Shown here: positions 1 to 9,489 of the stretch, in pieces
Layout of the letters: each line of letters starts with the position of its first letter
Numbering within the stretch: position 1 is the stretch's first letter
DNA from: Heterostelium multicystogenum
Taxonomy: Eukaryota > Evosea > Eumycetozoa > Acytosteliales > Acytosteliaceae
Direction: 5' to 3'
Length of the DNA stretch: 54,674 nt
Assembly (NCBI GenBank): GCA_003667245.1
Contig: RCNN01000191.1
Location: forward strand, 1 to 54,674
Notes under the pieces: generated by a model
What the model was told of the DNA's origin: nothing
The model's input: only the letters and a program-made list of their open reading frames with translations
Databases searched by the model: none
Translations under genes and position numbers: made by a program

Positions 1-965
1 GCTGGATCTGCAGGTAGTCCGGACGCCGGCCCAATTCGATCAAAGCCCGGGCAATGATTGTTGACGAAACGCATGCGAACTCACGGAAGGCCGCAGAGTT
101 ACCTTCACCACTGAGCTGCCCAGCGATGCGAGATGCCACTTCAGAAATACGTCCGAAACGTCCCACCGCGTTGTAGCGGGCGGAGATTTTCTGGCCAGCC
201 CAGATGGAAGACATAAAACTCTTTCTCCCGGCCGGGCGCGTTTGGCTTCGACGTACATGCGCTTGAGCAAGTCGGCATCGCCCTTCGGGTCGAAGACAAT
301 CACTACCTCATGTTCAATGCGATGAATGTCCTGGGTGATGTACACCTCAGCGAGTCGCGTCTTGCCGACGCGGGTTGTGCCCAGCACCAGCGTGTTGACC
401 GACCCGTTCGCCCAGTGGCAGACTGACTTGCGTCTCATCGGGCTCGACCCCATGCAGCAATGGCGAGCCTCCTACCGGTGGTAAAGGGCGCACGGATTGA
501 CGGCACTGTCCCAGGCGGTGACACGAAGCCAATGTCGATAGCGGAAACGGTGCATGCTCAAGGGACCGTTCGAGTCCACGGGCCAGGCGATAGCAGGTCG
601 GTTGGTCGACATAATGTGCGACCGCTGGATCCTGAGCCTCGACCAAGCGCTGGGTATGCAGGCGGGTCCAGCGAAACCCGCGGCCCATGAACAGACGCTT
701 ACAACTGACCGGAATCTGCCGACTGGTCAGCTCGTAGCGGGATAGCCGACGGATATTTGCGCCGATAGCGCAACACCTCCCATGCTTGTCGCAGGCGGAT
801 CAGGCCGAATAGGGTATAGGCCAGCGCCGCAACCAGCCCGATCTCGGGTGACAGGGCCACAGCCCAGGGCGAGTACACGCACAGTACTGCGGCAGCGATG
901 CAAATTGCTACCGTGTAAAGCTCCACCGCGGGACGGAGCTTGGACTCCATCGCATGCTCGGCCAT
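1..965 (-). pseudogene. traD: TraD-type conjugative coupling ATPase, 5' part, frameshifted
   Basis: This is the N-terminal part of the type IV coupling protein of PFGI-1-class ICEs, the inner-membrane ATPase that hands relaxosome DNA to the type IV secretion channel. From ATG at 965 there are two hydrophobic segments (roughly residues 10-50), then a stretch rich in Arg and aromatics, then the Walker A motif GTTRVGKTR and the Walker B-like VIVFDPKGDADLL. The protein then runs off the window edge. The frame changes near 750, 470, 220, 195 and 80, so no single ORF covers it. It is the last gene of the minus-strand ICE cluster and follows the PFL_4695-type gene directly. Identity rests on motifs and gene order; whether the frameshifts are real is uncertain. 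Confidence 0.8.
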
Positions 966-973
966 GACCTTAC

Positions 974-1490
974 TCACTGCTCCAAATGATGTGGCAGTGA
1001 TCAAGACAGGGTAATGCTCAATCTGCAGGCGGGTGGCGATGTCGTTACCGTTGACCGGTAGGATGGTGACACTAGGAGCGGCTGCTCGGATCCGAGCCAA
1101 GGCTCCGGTATCGGCCACTTCGACGGCAAGGCCAGCCGCGCCGATTTCCTGCAGCTCAGTCGCGCGTTGACGCAACCAAGCCAGTGATTGGGTATCCTCA
1201 CCCACCAGGAAAATGGCCGTAAGCCCGGCATGTTTAGGGCGCGAGACGTGATTTGGCCGGGGCTCAAGAGGGAGCTGCGAACGGGTAATATCCAGGTTTC
1301 ATCGGCAAATGTGGACAAGTCCGTATGCATGGCGCGACCAGGCTGGAGATTGTTGTTTATGGGCGGCCTAGCAACTTGAAGATGGGGACGGGTGAAGCCG
1401 CCAAACTGGTCCTCTGCAAACGGATTGTTTCGACTGGGCGAAAGCAGCCAAGAGCAGGGAGAAGTAATAGGCAGTAGGAATTCGTTTCAT
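974..1490 (-). pseudogene. ICE protein, PFL_4695 family (TIGR03765), frameshifted
   Basis: A conserved conjugative-transfer protein of unknown function, always placed just before traD in this ICE class. Recognisable pieces are LPVRSSLLSPG, RALNMPGLRPF, the GEDTQSLAWLRQR stretch, and VLPVNGNDIATRL-like with IEHYPVLITAT near the C-terminus. The start ATG at 1490 overlaps the stop of the transglycosylase gene (ATGA) and opens a hydrophobic, signal-peptide-like segment (MKRIPTAYYFSLLLAAF). Frame changes near 1430, 1200 and 985 are needed to reach the stop at 974. Length (about 172 codons) fits the family. The function within the transfer apparatus is not known. Confidence 0.75.
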
Positions 1491-2034
1491 GGTGGTGTGC
1501 CTTGTTCAGCGGAAGCCTGTAGCCGTGCGAGTTGCCGGGAGAATCCATCGCGGTAGCGCGCGGCGGGTAAACCTCCGCAGGGCGGTGATAACGCCCAGCG
1601 GCTGAAACCCAGTCACCGGTGACGGCGTGATGCTCTTGCAGCAGGGCGGCAGTCACAGCTAGATTGCGGTAGGGTTCGAGAGCTTCGCAGGGACTGGAAA
1701 AACGTTGTCCGTGATAACCCAGGTTGGTTTGCCCAAGTCCGGCGTCGACCCGTTTAGCGTCATATTGTGTGAGCGCCTGGAGCAAGGCGTGACATGCGGC
1801 CTGGCGAGTGGGGAAACGGTAGGGTGTTCCGGCGATATTTAGGGTCCAAGGCCACGGCAGCAGTCGACCACGGACGCGAATACCGCTCTCCTGTAAGGCA
1901 ATCGCGAACAACACCGTAGAAGGGATGTTGGCGTCATGCGCCGCCAGTTGATAAGCCGGAGGCGGAAGTTCGTTAGCCCGAACCGTGTGCACCGTCAGCA
2001 GGAGCGCAATAGCAATCAATCGAGACGTTGCCAT
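1487..2034 (-). pseudogene. Lytic transglycosylase (SLT domain) of the ICE transfer module, frameshifted
   Basis: A periplasmic peptidoglycan-cleaving enzyme that opens the wall locally for the conjugation apparatus. From ATG at 2034 there is a signal peptide (hydrophobic run IAIALLLTVHTVRA), then the SLT signature with the catalytic Glu in FAIALQESGIRVRG, and the downstream GLGQTNLGYHG typical of this family. The frame breaks near 1570. In the other frame the C-terminus continues AARYRDGFSRQLARLQASAE and stops at 1487, overlapping the next gene as ATGA. The start overlaps the end of the TIGR03759 gene, so the genes are translationally packed. Confidence 0.8.
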
Positions 2035-2734
2035 TGTCCATTCACCTGTTGAAATGTGGCGGGCAATGGCCCCGGAGCCCCAGGCTGAACCATCGACCAC
2101 GGTCATGGTTCAGGGTGATCTGCCCGCGTTGAACCTTAGCCGGATCGATGTCCGCTTGCCGAGCCCAACTGCGGACGCGTTCATCTTGGCCTTGGCTGCC
2201 CACTAGGTAGATATCGAACGCCGTGTCACTGTTCTGCAAACGTTGTGCTTCAGCGGTGCATGCAGGGCAGTGGTCCTCTACAAAAAGGGCTGGGCGCGGG
2301 GCGACTGATGAGCTGGTAGGGGAAGAAGATGCCATGCCCTGGATCGGTAGCTGACCAGGAAACAGCTTGGTCCAGGCCGCGGTGTAAGCGTTTTGGTAGG
2401 CCAATTCACGCTCGGCGCGTTTGGCTTCCAGTGCTACCTGTAATTCAGCATAGCGCTGGCGCTCTTGGTCGGTCTGGGCCTCAACCCCTAGGGCGGTCAA
2501 GGGATCGAGCTTCGGGCTCCAGAAACCACGTGGGCCGGTTTGGATCTGCTCGAAGCGCGTCCACTCCTGCTCCGTCAGACCCCAGCTTGCAGCCTGTTCA
2601 GCGTGCAAGCGTCCCAGCGGAATGGATTGTGTGTCCTGGATCCGCGACGGTGTCGTGACAGGCGTGCCCATCGCAGCGCCTATGGCCAGCAGCGACGCGA
2701 GACAGACGACGGGGAGTAGTGGCGCTCTGTTCAT
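2016..2734 (-). pseudogene. ICE protein TIGR03759 (PFL_4693 family), frameshifted at its end
   Basis: An exported protein of unknown biochemical role in PFGI-1-type conjugation. From ATG at 2734 there is a signal peptide (LLPVVCLASLLAIGAAMG), then the family segment WGLTEQEWTRFEQIQTGPRG with SPKLDPLTALGVEA, and a thioredoxin-like C-terminal half with the pair of cysteines in EDHCPACTAEAQRLQ. The long frame stops early at GHCPPHFNR. In the shifted frame the expected ending LPATFQQVNGQWQRLD is present and stops at 2016, so one base is off near 2070. The transglycosylase start lies inside this end. About 240 residues, normal for the family. Confidence 0.82.
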
Positions 2735-2743
2735 GATCGCTTC

Positions 2744-3414
2744 TCAAGGGAGTTGCACGGTCTGGTCTGGCTGAGCGACCACCGAGAAGATGGCTGAGTG
2801 CGGCTCCAGCACTTTCAGGTGCCAGGCTCCGAACTGCTCGCCGGCATGCAGCAGCCGAACATCTATGAGAGAGCTACTGTCATGAGGTGCGACTGCCAAA
2901 AAGCGCTCACCTCCGCGGGACTCGACACCCAACACCGAGAACGGTGGCGATAGCGGGACGGGTTTTGGGGGAGCCGTCTTTTTCGGCTTGTTCGCGGAAG
3001 AGGTTGGCGGTGGTAGGGAAGGCTGAGTCTTGAGCTCCAGTAGCTGCTGTTCGACGTGCTCAAAGCGTCCGCTTAGAGCTGTCAGATCTTTCACGGTGGC
3101 GCGCTCTGCCAGACCGTCGCGCATCTCCTGTATCTCTTGCGCCCACTGATCCAGCATCGGATCGAGGGTATTGGCCTGTTGCTCACCTGTATCGACCATC
3201 TGCTTCAGGTCTTTCAGCGAGTACTGCAGTTTCTCCTGTGCGTCCCTGAGCGCGCTTAAATCACGTTGCAAGGTGTCCAAAGTTTGGAAGCGCTGGGTGT
3301 TCGTACTCTGTAGCTCGGCCATGCGCTGATACTGGTTAAACAAACGCCGCTCAGCCCGGCGACTGCCAGGCAAAGTAAGCCAACAATTATGGTTTGAAAC
3401 GTCGAGGCTTTCAT
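2744..3414 (-). pseudogene. ICE membrane-anchored coiled-coil protein, frameshifted near its start
   Basis: A conserved gene between pilL and TIGR03759 in this ICE class; its function is unknown. The ATG at 3414 overlaps the pilL stop and opens an N-terminal membrane anchor (TIIVGLLCLAVAGL). A frame change near 3350 joins it to the body. The body is a long predicted coiled coil (MAELQSTNTQRFQTLDTLQR through EHVEQQLLELK), then a Pro/Lys-rich linker, then a C-terminal domain beginning SPPFSVLGVESRGGERFL and ending FSVVAQPDQTVQLP. The shape suggests an inner-membrane protein reaching into the periplasm, perhaps a pilus or wall partner. Confidence 0.6.
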
Positions 3415-3966
3415 GGACGTGCCTCCGCCTGATGGGACGAGTCTGGTGTAGCCCGCACGATGCCGACATCAGCTTTCTGCTGTTCGAAGCAGACCGAACG
3501 GCTGACCTCATCGGTCGTGAGTTGCCCAGGCGGAGCCAGCCAGTACCTGTAGTGCGCTGCGTAACGCAATCGGGCCGAGTCGGTAATGGGCTGCAGGCAG
3601 AGGCCGAGTGAAAAGTGTCTTTACTGGTTCGGTGGTAGGGCAGAGCGAATAACCCGAGCGCTGCAGCACGTAATGCATCGCCTCCTCTACCGAGGGATTA
3701 AGGTTGGACGGTATGCTCACATCAATTATTTGAGCGAGAAGATCACGTTGCTCCGTAGTGGGCTCTGTGCTCACCAGGGTATAGCGACCATAACGGATCT
3801 CCGCCGGATGGTTTGCTTCGGCCGGGCTCCTTGATAATTGGGTCCGATTGGAGCCACTGTCGATCTTTGGATTAGTCGGCAATGGGGTGGAAATTTGCGC
3901 GCTGCAGGCACTCAAAAAAAACAGCAGGCAGACAGGCGTAAAAAACGCTCCATGAAAAAACCTCAT
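3411..3966 (-). pseudogene. pilL: PilL-like lipoprotein of the ICE type IV pilus module, frameshifted at its end
   Basis: N-terminal-domain form of PilL, an outer-membrane-associated component of the type IVb pilus used in mating by PAPI-1/PFGI-1 elements. There is a lipoprotein signal with lipobox LSAC (CLLFFLSACSAQ), then the PilL segment RYGRYTLVSTEPTTEQRDLL and SVEEAMHYVLQRSGYSLC. A frameshift near 3535 diverts the long frame to an early stop; the other frame continues LTTDEVSRSVCFEQQ and stops at 3411, overlapping the next ATG. The start codon lies inside a terminator-like hairpin, described separately. Confidence 0.75.
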
Positions 3967-3996
3967 GTCAGATTCAGTACAGAACCTGACATGAGG
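3954..3996 (-). terminator. Hairpin with T-run overlapping the pilL start
   Basis: Perfect 11-bp inverted repeat: CCTCATGTCAG at 3961-3971 and CTGACATGAGG at 3986-3996, with a 14-nt loop. On the minus strand the second arm is followed by TTTTTT, as in a rho-independent terminator. The ATG proposed for pilL lies in that arm, so it could also act as a translational or transcriptional switch. The loop is long for a classical terminator. Confidence 0.5.
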
Positions 3997-4046
3997 TGAA
4001 GGATCGATTCAGTGAGAAATCCGATTTATGGCAGGTCGTGTTAACG

Positions 4047-4503
4047 CTAAATACTTTGCTCTGCATCATAGATAGCTAGTCCATCCAAGACATCAGCGTC
4101 GGGGTCGAAGATCAACAATCGCACATCCGCCAATGCCGCCATATACAGTACGTTGACCAAGGCTGCCGGCGTACTAGCATCGAGTTGCTCTTGCCTCAGC
4201 GATGAGTAAGAACAGCCCTCGATTTTTATCAGGTTATCGTCTGTCCAGGGCGTGCCGATCAGCTTACACCCGACTGCCATTGCAGTCCTTCAGGACAAAG
4301 GGTTCGAACAGCAGCCCGGTTGGGCTAGAGTCGAAATAGTCCGCCCCGCGTTCCAAGTAGCGCAATGCTTCTTCAGTGAGGTGTGCGGTACTGATCTCCC
4401 AAGCTCGGCTGTAGCGTCCAGTCTCGAAACTCAAACGATGGACCACGGACTTGGCTTCTTCCAAGGAGTCAAAGTCCGCGACGTGGCACTGCTCGTTGAA
4501 CAC
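4047..4503 (-). pseudogene. ICE accessory protein, DUF5983-like, frameshifted
   Basis: A small acidic cytoplasmic protein conserved between radC and pilL in this ICE class. The start (GTG at 4503) follows the preceding stop directly. Visible sequence includes HVADFDSLEEAKSVVHRLSF, then ALRYLERGADYFDSS, and in the second frame SYSSLRQEQLDASTPAALVN and LIFDPDADVLDGLAIYD. The join is at about 4275, where AATGGCAGTC would need one G fewer. I connect it with DUF5983 by context and general look only; the function is unknown. Confidence 0.5.
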
Positions 4504-4808
4504 TTAGCCTATTACGGCATAGACCACCTGGTGCACAGTCCGTTGGACGGGCAGCAACCATCCAATTCATTCAGAATGGATTGGCCTTCGCTGATCAAGG
4601 CGAAATCATCATTGAAGATGCAGGGGACCAGTTTGCAAACGTATCGTCGGACAGATGCTCCTGGGAGTCGTGCATAGGCCGAAAGCAGGGAGGACAGCCA
4701 TCCTCGTAGAAGATCAGTAACAACCGTTCGATATAAAGTTTGTCGTAGCCCCGAGTAAAATGGATTTGAGGCGATCAGCAGGGTGGGGGCTTGGTGTGTG
4801 GGGTTCAT
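4504..4808 (-). pseudogene. Small ICE protein of unknown function, frameshifted
   Basis: From ATG at 4808 the protein begins MNPTHQAPTLLIASNPFYSG and continues through TVVTDLLRGWLSSLLSAYARLPG to LISEGQSILNELDG. The frame changes near 4560, and the other frame ends VHQVVYAVIG at a TAA (4504-4506) next to the following GTG start. About 100 residues. I do not recognise a domain. Position between radC and the DUF5983-like gene fits a conserved small ICE gene, and a hairpin lies just upstream. Confidence 0.45.
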
Positions 4809-4835
4809 GAGCGTGCTCCAGAATGAAAATAAACG

Positions 4836-4853
4836 AGGCGCCCGTAGGCGCCT
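4836..4853 (-). terminator. Terminator-like hairpin after radC
   Basis: AGGCGCC (4836-4842), loop CGTA, GGCGCCT (4847-4853). On the minus strand it is followed by a T-rich tract (CGTTTATTTT). It lies between the radC stop (4861) and the next start (4808). Confidence 0.55.
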
Positions 4854-4860
4854 GTGAGGT

Positions 4861-5356
4861 TTAAAGCCATCCGTATTCGGCAAGGGAGAGCGGGCGACCT
4901 TCACCCACGATAAAGTGATCCAGTACGCACACGTCGATCAAGGCCAAGGCCTCTTTCAGCCGTACGGTCAAAACACGGTCCGCCTGGCTGGGCTCTGTAC
5001 ACCCTGAGGGGTGGTTGTGAAACAAAAAATGACGGCTGCAGCGTTATGCGCGAGGGAACGCTTAACGACTTGGCGGGGGTAAACGCTGGCGCTATCAATG
5101 CTGCCGTGAAAGAGGATTTCAAACGCCAGCACCCGGTGCTGGGCGTCAAAAAAATCACACCAAAGACTTCATGTTCTTGTTGTGTAAGCTGCAGTTTTAG
5201 GTAAGAGGTCACGGTTTCAGGTGACGTCAGTTTAGGACCGCGGTTGAACAGTCGACGATCCAGAATATGCAGCGCTTCGTCGATCAGCTGGTTTTCTTGG
5301 ATAATGCGATCAGCCTCGAAATCCGAGGTCTCAATCAGTGTGAGTGGGGTGTTCAT
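4861..5356 (-). pseudogene. radC: RadC-like JAB-domain protein of the ICE, frameshifted
   Basis: A JAB/MPN metalloprotease-fold protein common on ICEs; its cellular role is not settled despite the old 'DNA repair' name. From ATG at 5356 (SD GGAGG upstream) it begins MNTPLTLIETSDFEADRIIQ and continues DEALHILDRRLFNRGPKLTSP with [10 protein letters not shown]. In other frames are the core HNHPSG-type region (read from [19 protein letters not shown]) and the ending [13 protein letters not shown]. Frame changes near 5155, 5100 and 5000. Total length (about 165 codons) matches ICE RadC proteins. Confidence 0.8.
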
Positions 5357-5456
5357 GGCGCTACCTCCGAAGGGAATAATCAGGGGTACACGCCCGAGGG
5401 GAGTGGTTTCCCCAGGGTGGGTGTGGAGTTGCAGGCGTTTGCAGGTGATGTAGGGT

Positions 5457-5712
5457 TTACAGCCGAGTGTATCGGTGGCGTTGACCGTGCAGAGGTGAAC
5501 CACAACCGTCGCAAGGCAATGGAGAAAAGGATCTTATTCCCAGCCGGTTTCGGGATCGAAGTCGGCACTGATGGGCAATAAGCGAACCAGCCCCCGGTGT
5601 ATCGCGCGATACGTTGTTCGGTCTCATCTGGCGAGTAATACAGCGATAACGTGCTGTAGTCCTCGTAAGCCGCACCGAACAGGCAGTCGTCGCAAAGCCA
5701 GAAGGATTCCAT
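5457..5712 (-). pseudogene. Small two-CxxC ICE protein, frameshifted
   Basis: About 85 residues starting MESFWLCDDCLFGAAYEDYS at 5712, after the leader AGGAGAACC that is also seen before the DUF3577 gene. The N-terminal LCDDC and the C-terminal CDGCGSPL form two cysteine pairs, suggesting a zinc-ribbon-like fold. The frame changes near 5590 and 5540, and the stop is at 5457. Small proteins of this shape are common between radC and DUF3577 in PFGI-1 elements; no function is known. Confidence 0.55.
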
Positions 5713-5739
5713 ATTGGTTCTCCTGTGCTGGTTGAAGAA

Positions 5740-5761
5740 AAGGCGCTCGATTGAGCGCCTT
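5740..5761 (-). terminator. Terminator-like hairpin
   Basis: AAGGCGCTC (5740-5748), loop GATT, GAGCGCCTT (5753-5761): a perfect 9-bp stem followed by TTTTC on the minus strand. It lies between the DUF3577 gene and the small CxxC gene. Confidence 0.55.
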
Positions 5762-5884
5762 GATGTAAAACATCATGGATTGTTCAGACGGACTGAACAG
5801 CACGTGTGGCGACACGGCGGGCCGTGCGGGGAGTGGTTGGAGATTCCGGTTCAATCCTGGAGTCTGTAGGGTTGTCGGTATCCT

Positions 5885-5908
5885 CAACTTCGGCATCAGC
5901 CGAAGTTG
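5885..5908. repeat. Perfect inverted repeat after the DUF3577 gene
   Basis: CAACTTCGGC (5885-5894), loop ATCA, GCCGAAGTTG (5899-5908). It is a 10-bp perfect stem immediately after the stop of the DUF3577 gene, with no T-run on either side. It may be an RNA-stabilising or processing hairpin. Confidence 0.5.
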
Positions 5909-5917
5909 GGGGACGGC

Positions 5918-6368
5918 TCACGGTTTTGGCGCTTGCTCAGCAGGTGCTGTTGCTTCCTGCCTGGCGGGCGCTTTGTATTCGAAACTTGCCATTGACCTTG
6001 ATCCAGTCGATGAACAGCAAACGACCTTTCAGGCTGGCGCCAGGTTGGCCTTGTTTATCGCCTTTCTCATAGAGAAATGGGTCGATCCACAGGTCACCAA
6101 TACGGAACGACAGCAAGACCTTTTTCTCGGCCTTGACGGCGTCCATATAGAGACGAATCAAACGGTCAGCTTCGCCACCAGCGACTTTGCAATCAAAGCG
6201 GGTGTACTCCACTGCATCAGTGGCACCATGCAAGGCTGCGATATCGCAGGCCATGAATGGCTGACCGCGGCGGACCTGTACTTCACGAACACGGTTGAGG
6301 TAGCCGATACCGACGGTGTGCAGGTTGAAGTAAGAGGTCGCTTCTTGGGATTGGTTGGCGTAGGCCAT
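5918..6368 (-). pseudogene. DUF3577 / STY4534-family ICE replication-associated protein, frameshifted at its end
   Basis: A cytoplasmic protein found next to topB and ssb in almost every ICE of this class, assumed to serve element replication. From ATG at 6368 (SD AGGAGAACC): YFNLHTVGIGYLNRVREVQV, PFMACDIAALHGATD, DRLIRLYMDAVKAEKKVLLS and FRIGDLWIDPF, all typical of the family. The long frame diverts after VNGKFRI. One T fewer in the T-run gives KAPARQEATAPAEQAPKP and a stop at 5918. About 150 residues, the usual length. Confidence 0.82.
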
Positions 6369-6407
6369 GGTGGTTCTCCTGTTTCAAGGGAAAACGGCGA
6401 CGCACAG

Positions 6408-6437
6408 CCCTGACGGGAAAGTGAGCCCCCGTCAGGG
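6408..6437 (-). promoter_or_regulatory. Hairpin in the leader of the DUF3577 gene
   Basis: CCCTGACGGG (6408-6417) and CCCGTCAGGG (6428-6437) form a perfect 10-bp stem about 40 nt upstream of the DUF3577 start on the same transcript. It could be an attenuator or an RNA-stability element. Confidence 0.45.
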
Positions 6438-7270
6438 TGGGTAAGATGAAGTCGAGCGATGAACGACTCGTCACCGGCAAACCGATGACCATCAGAATGA
6501 TGCTTCTGAAGGAATAGCTGTGCAGTAGAGGAGCGTTTGCGGGTGGTAATCCACAGGCATGGACTAGTCGGCATTCATCACCGCTGAAGCGCAACCGCGC
6601 GAGCTTCCGAACGCTAATCGCACTTGGGTAAACACCACGAACGTGGCGTAGCCTTGAGGTTCTGGCCACCTGGGCTGGGCTGTCAACGACAGCGAACCAC
6701 GCCCTTTGTATAAGCCTGTCAAAGGGGAGCGTCAAGACGCGCAACCCGATTTTTTAACGCCTGGATTAGAGTGGTATTCACTGGCATGAACAAAATGAAG
6801 AGTGGGCCTGACGGGAGTGTCAGGCAAAGGAACAGAAAAGCCACCTTTGACGGTCTTCACGCAGTCGACAAGCTCCTCGCAAACTTGGTTGAACTGCTGC
6901 AATGATTCGTCAACCGATCCTTGTCGTGGCCTGGGTCGGAACATGCTGGCACGCATCCGCGCACCCAAAGGGTGCCCCTTGTTTCCCCGGTGGGCTCCGG
7001 GACTGAATACGATCGCCGAAGCGGATGACCCGCTATTGCCGGGTAGAGGCAAACAGTGGTCATCCGCCACCACAATCAGGTCGAGCACAAAACGGGAACG
7101 AGATCCCGCAGAAGAGGAGACTCCGAACTCGAAGAGTTTGACCGAACTGCCCGGAGCTAATCGGCCTTGGGGTTGCCGTTGGCGATTACCCTGAGCCACT
7201 ACAGCAGAGAGGATGGGACTAGGTCAAGGCGGAGAACGCACCATTTTCATGGTTATCGCCCCATGGAACA
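6438..7270. other. Long structured non-coding stretch between topB and the DUF3577 gene
   Basis: About 830 bp without a recognisable protein; the ORFs present have no family resemblance. It holds a run of inverted repeats: GCCTGAC/GTCAGGC (6806-6825), GCACCC/GGGTGC (6961-6975), a two-tier hairpin (GCGGATGACC at 7021-7030 with GGTCATCCGC at 7058-7067, inner TTGCC/GGCAA), CGGGA/TCCCG (7093-7108) and AACTC/GAGTT (7126-7138). The four hairpins between 6961 and 7138 are unusually dense. An origin of transfer, a replication origin or a structured RNA are all possible; see findings. Confidence 0.5.
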
Positions 7271-9248
7271 TTATGAGCGACGCGTATCTTTACTGATTGA
7301 CACAGTGCCTTTGCAATCCGGATATCGGAGCATGACCAAAGAACGGTCCTGATTTGCCCTTTCGTTTGAGCATTGAGGCGTTGCACATGGGACAGCCTGG
7401 GTTCGTTTCGAGCGCTATTGCCAACGTGAGCGAGCGGCAGTGTGCGATCAACTGCGCATCCAGTTTCGCCTGCTTGGCACGAACGCATCTAGGGTCAGGC
7501 GTCCCGCTTCGATTTCGTCAACGCCTGTTCCCAGATTGCGGTCATACCCGGATCTGCGACTGCTGCTGGTACCGCGCCGTCGATCAGGGTTATGGGCCGC
7601 GGCGGTGGCCATCAAGGCGCGTTTTTTCTTCAGCAAATAACCGCGAATCAATTAACCCTTTGATAATGCCGGCTCGTGTGGCTTCGGTTCCGATACCGGT
7701 GGTGTCCCGAAGTTTCTGTTTCAGGCGTGGGTCGTTGACAAGCTTGGCGACGTTTTTCATCGCCTTGATCAGATCACCCTCGGTGAGAGGTTTAGGAGCG
7801 GCCGTTTGCATGGATTTGAGTTCGGCATTGTCCACTGCGCACTGCGCTCCCTTTTGCAAAGATGGGTAAGACTTGGGATTTGTGACTGGGCTCATCCTCC
7901 TCGGTGTTTCGGAGAGTAAGCTTTTCCAGCCCTGGACCAAGATCAGTTTGCCCACAGCGGTCAATCGTTCTCGCCACAACGCCAGTTCGACCTGGGTCCG
8001 ATCAAACTCATGATGCGGAAGAAACTGCACTAGGTAGTGGCTACGGATCAGTTTCGTAGACATGGCGTTCTTGTTCGGACATCCGCACCAGGTTTGCCGG
8101 TTCCGATGGTGGGGATGATGCCGTGGTGCGCAGTGACCTTGGCATTGTTCCATGCGCGGGAGCGCAATGATTGATCGAGGTCCTCGAATGCAGGTCTGAG
8201 TGCAGGATCCGTTTTGAGCAGGGCGTCTAGTACCGCGGGAGCCTCGTTGAACATATTCTCTGGCAAATAGCGGCAATCGCTGCGCGGGTAGGTGGTGGCT
8301 TTGTGGGTTTCATACAGGGCTTGGGCGATGTTCAGGGTTTCCTGGACGCCGAGCCCCAGCTTACGCGAGCAGACTTCCTGCAACGTGCTTAGGTCGAAGG
8401 GCAGGGGCGGCGGTTCTCGGAAGTGCTCAGTATGTAACGAGATTACCGTGGCGGACTTCTCGTCGGTGATTGTTTGGACCGCGTGATGGGCAAGCACTTG
8501 TTGTAGCAACGCCCCGACTCGTCCCGTCCTGAGCATGGCGGTAACCCGCCGCGATGAATCGCTGGCCCATCGACGATAGGTGTACCTCAATGTTCCAGTA
8601 AGGTACCGGGACGAAGCCGGCAATCGCACGATCCGATCGACACCAGACGTAAGGTGGGGTGTCTGGACGCGCCCCACTGACAAAACCGCCGTCGTAGCCT
8701 GCCCGCCGACCAAGAAGGGTGTAAACAAAACGACTGAGGTTCATGCCGATCAGCCAGTCGGCACGGCTGCGGGCGAGGGCCGAGTGATAGAGCGGGAAGG
8801 TCTCCTGACCAGACTTCAGCGAGGAGAGGGCTTTGCGAATCGACGCCTCGTTGAGGCGGACAACCAGAGGCGCTGAAACGGAGCCTGGATACTTGCAGAG
8901 CTCCAGCAACTCGCGGGCAATCATCTCACCTTCTCGGTCGGCGTCGGTTGCGATGACAACGGTGGTGGTTTCGCTGAGCAGGCGTTTGATGATTTTGAAC
9001 TGGCGCGGCAGTCTTGGGTTTGACCTCGACCTGCCACTGCACGGAATGATAGGTAGATGATCCAACGACCAGTTTTGTACTGAATGCCGTAGGTTTCAAG
9101 GCGGGGCGTCTCCAGTAGGTGGCCGATACACCAGGTGACAGTTGTCTCGGGGCCGATTAGGCAACCATCCCACCACGCCCGAGTGGCTCCGAGAAACCTT
9201 GGCGATGTCACGAACCCTGGAAGGTTTTTCGCAGAGGAAGAGGCGCAT
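7271..9248 (-). pseudogene. topB: DNA topoisomerase III of the ICE (TopB), frameshifted
   Basis: A type IA topoisomerase carried by the element, presumably acting in its replication or transfer. From ATG at 9248: MRLFLCEKPSQ-like TOPRIM start, then TDADREGEMIARELLELC (the TOPRIM acidic triad), ALARSRADWLIGMNLSR, YPRSDCRYLPENMF (segment with the catalytic-domain Tyr-Pro-Arg), TAHHGIIPT and TTGIGTEATRAGIIKGL. The C-terminus carries zinc-ribbon cysteines (CPMCNAS, WSCSGYPDCKGTV) and stops at 7271. Frames change many times (near 9215, 9060, 8900, 8720, 8560, 8080, 7640, 7480). About 659 codons overall, as usual for ICE TopB. Confidence 0.82.
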
Positions 9249-9489
9249 ATAACTACTACCGGATTGAGTTCGGAGCAGCGTTGTTCGAAGTAGCAGGTGG
9301 CGAGATATGAGAACCCGAATGGCAGGTTTCCTCATATTAGTCGGTGAGGGCGGCTTTGAAATGGGCTGAAGCTGCTACCTTATTGGAGCGTTTGTAACTG
9401 GGTGGGGGGCTTCATGAGCCGGCGAGCAAATGACAGGCCAGGAACTTCGCGCAAAGGCGCCAATTTTTATGCCTGAAGTCGTTCAGGCC

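Noticed and set aside
6408..7138. A possible CRISPR array from repeated hairpins
   Set aside because: The hairpins differ in sequence and spacing; there is no repeated unit with regular spacers and no cas gene.
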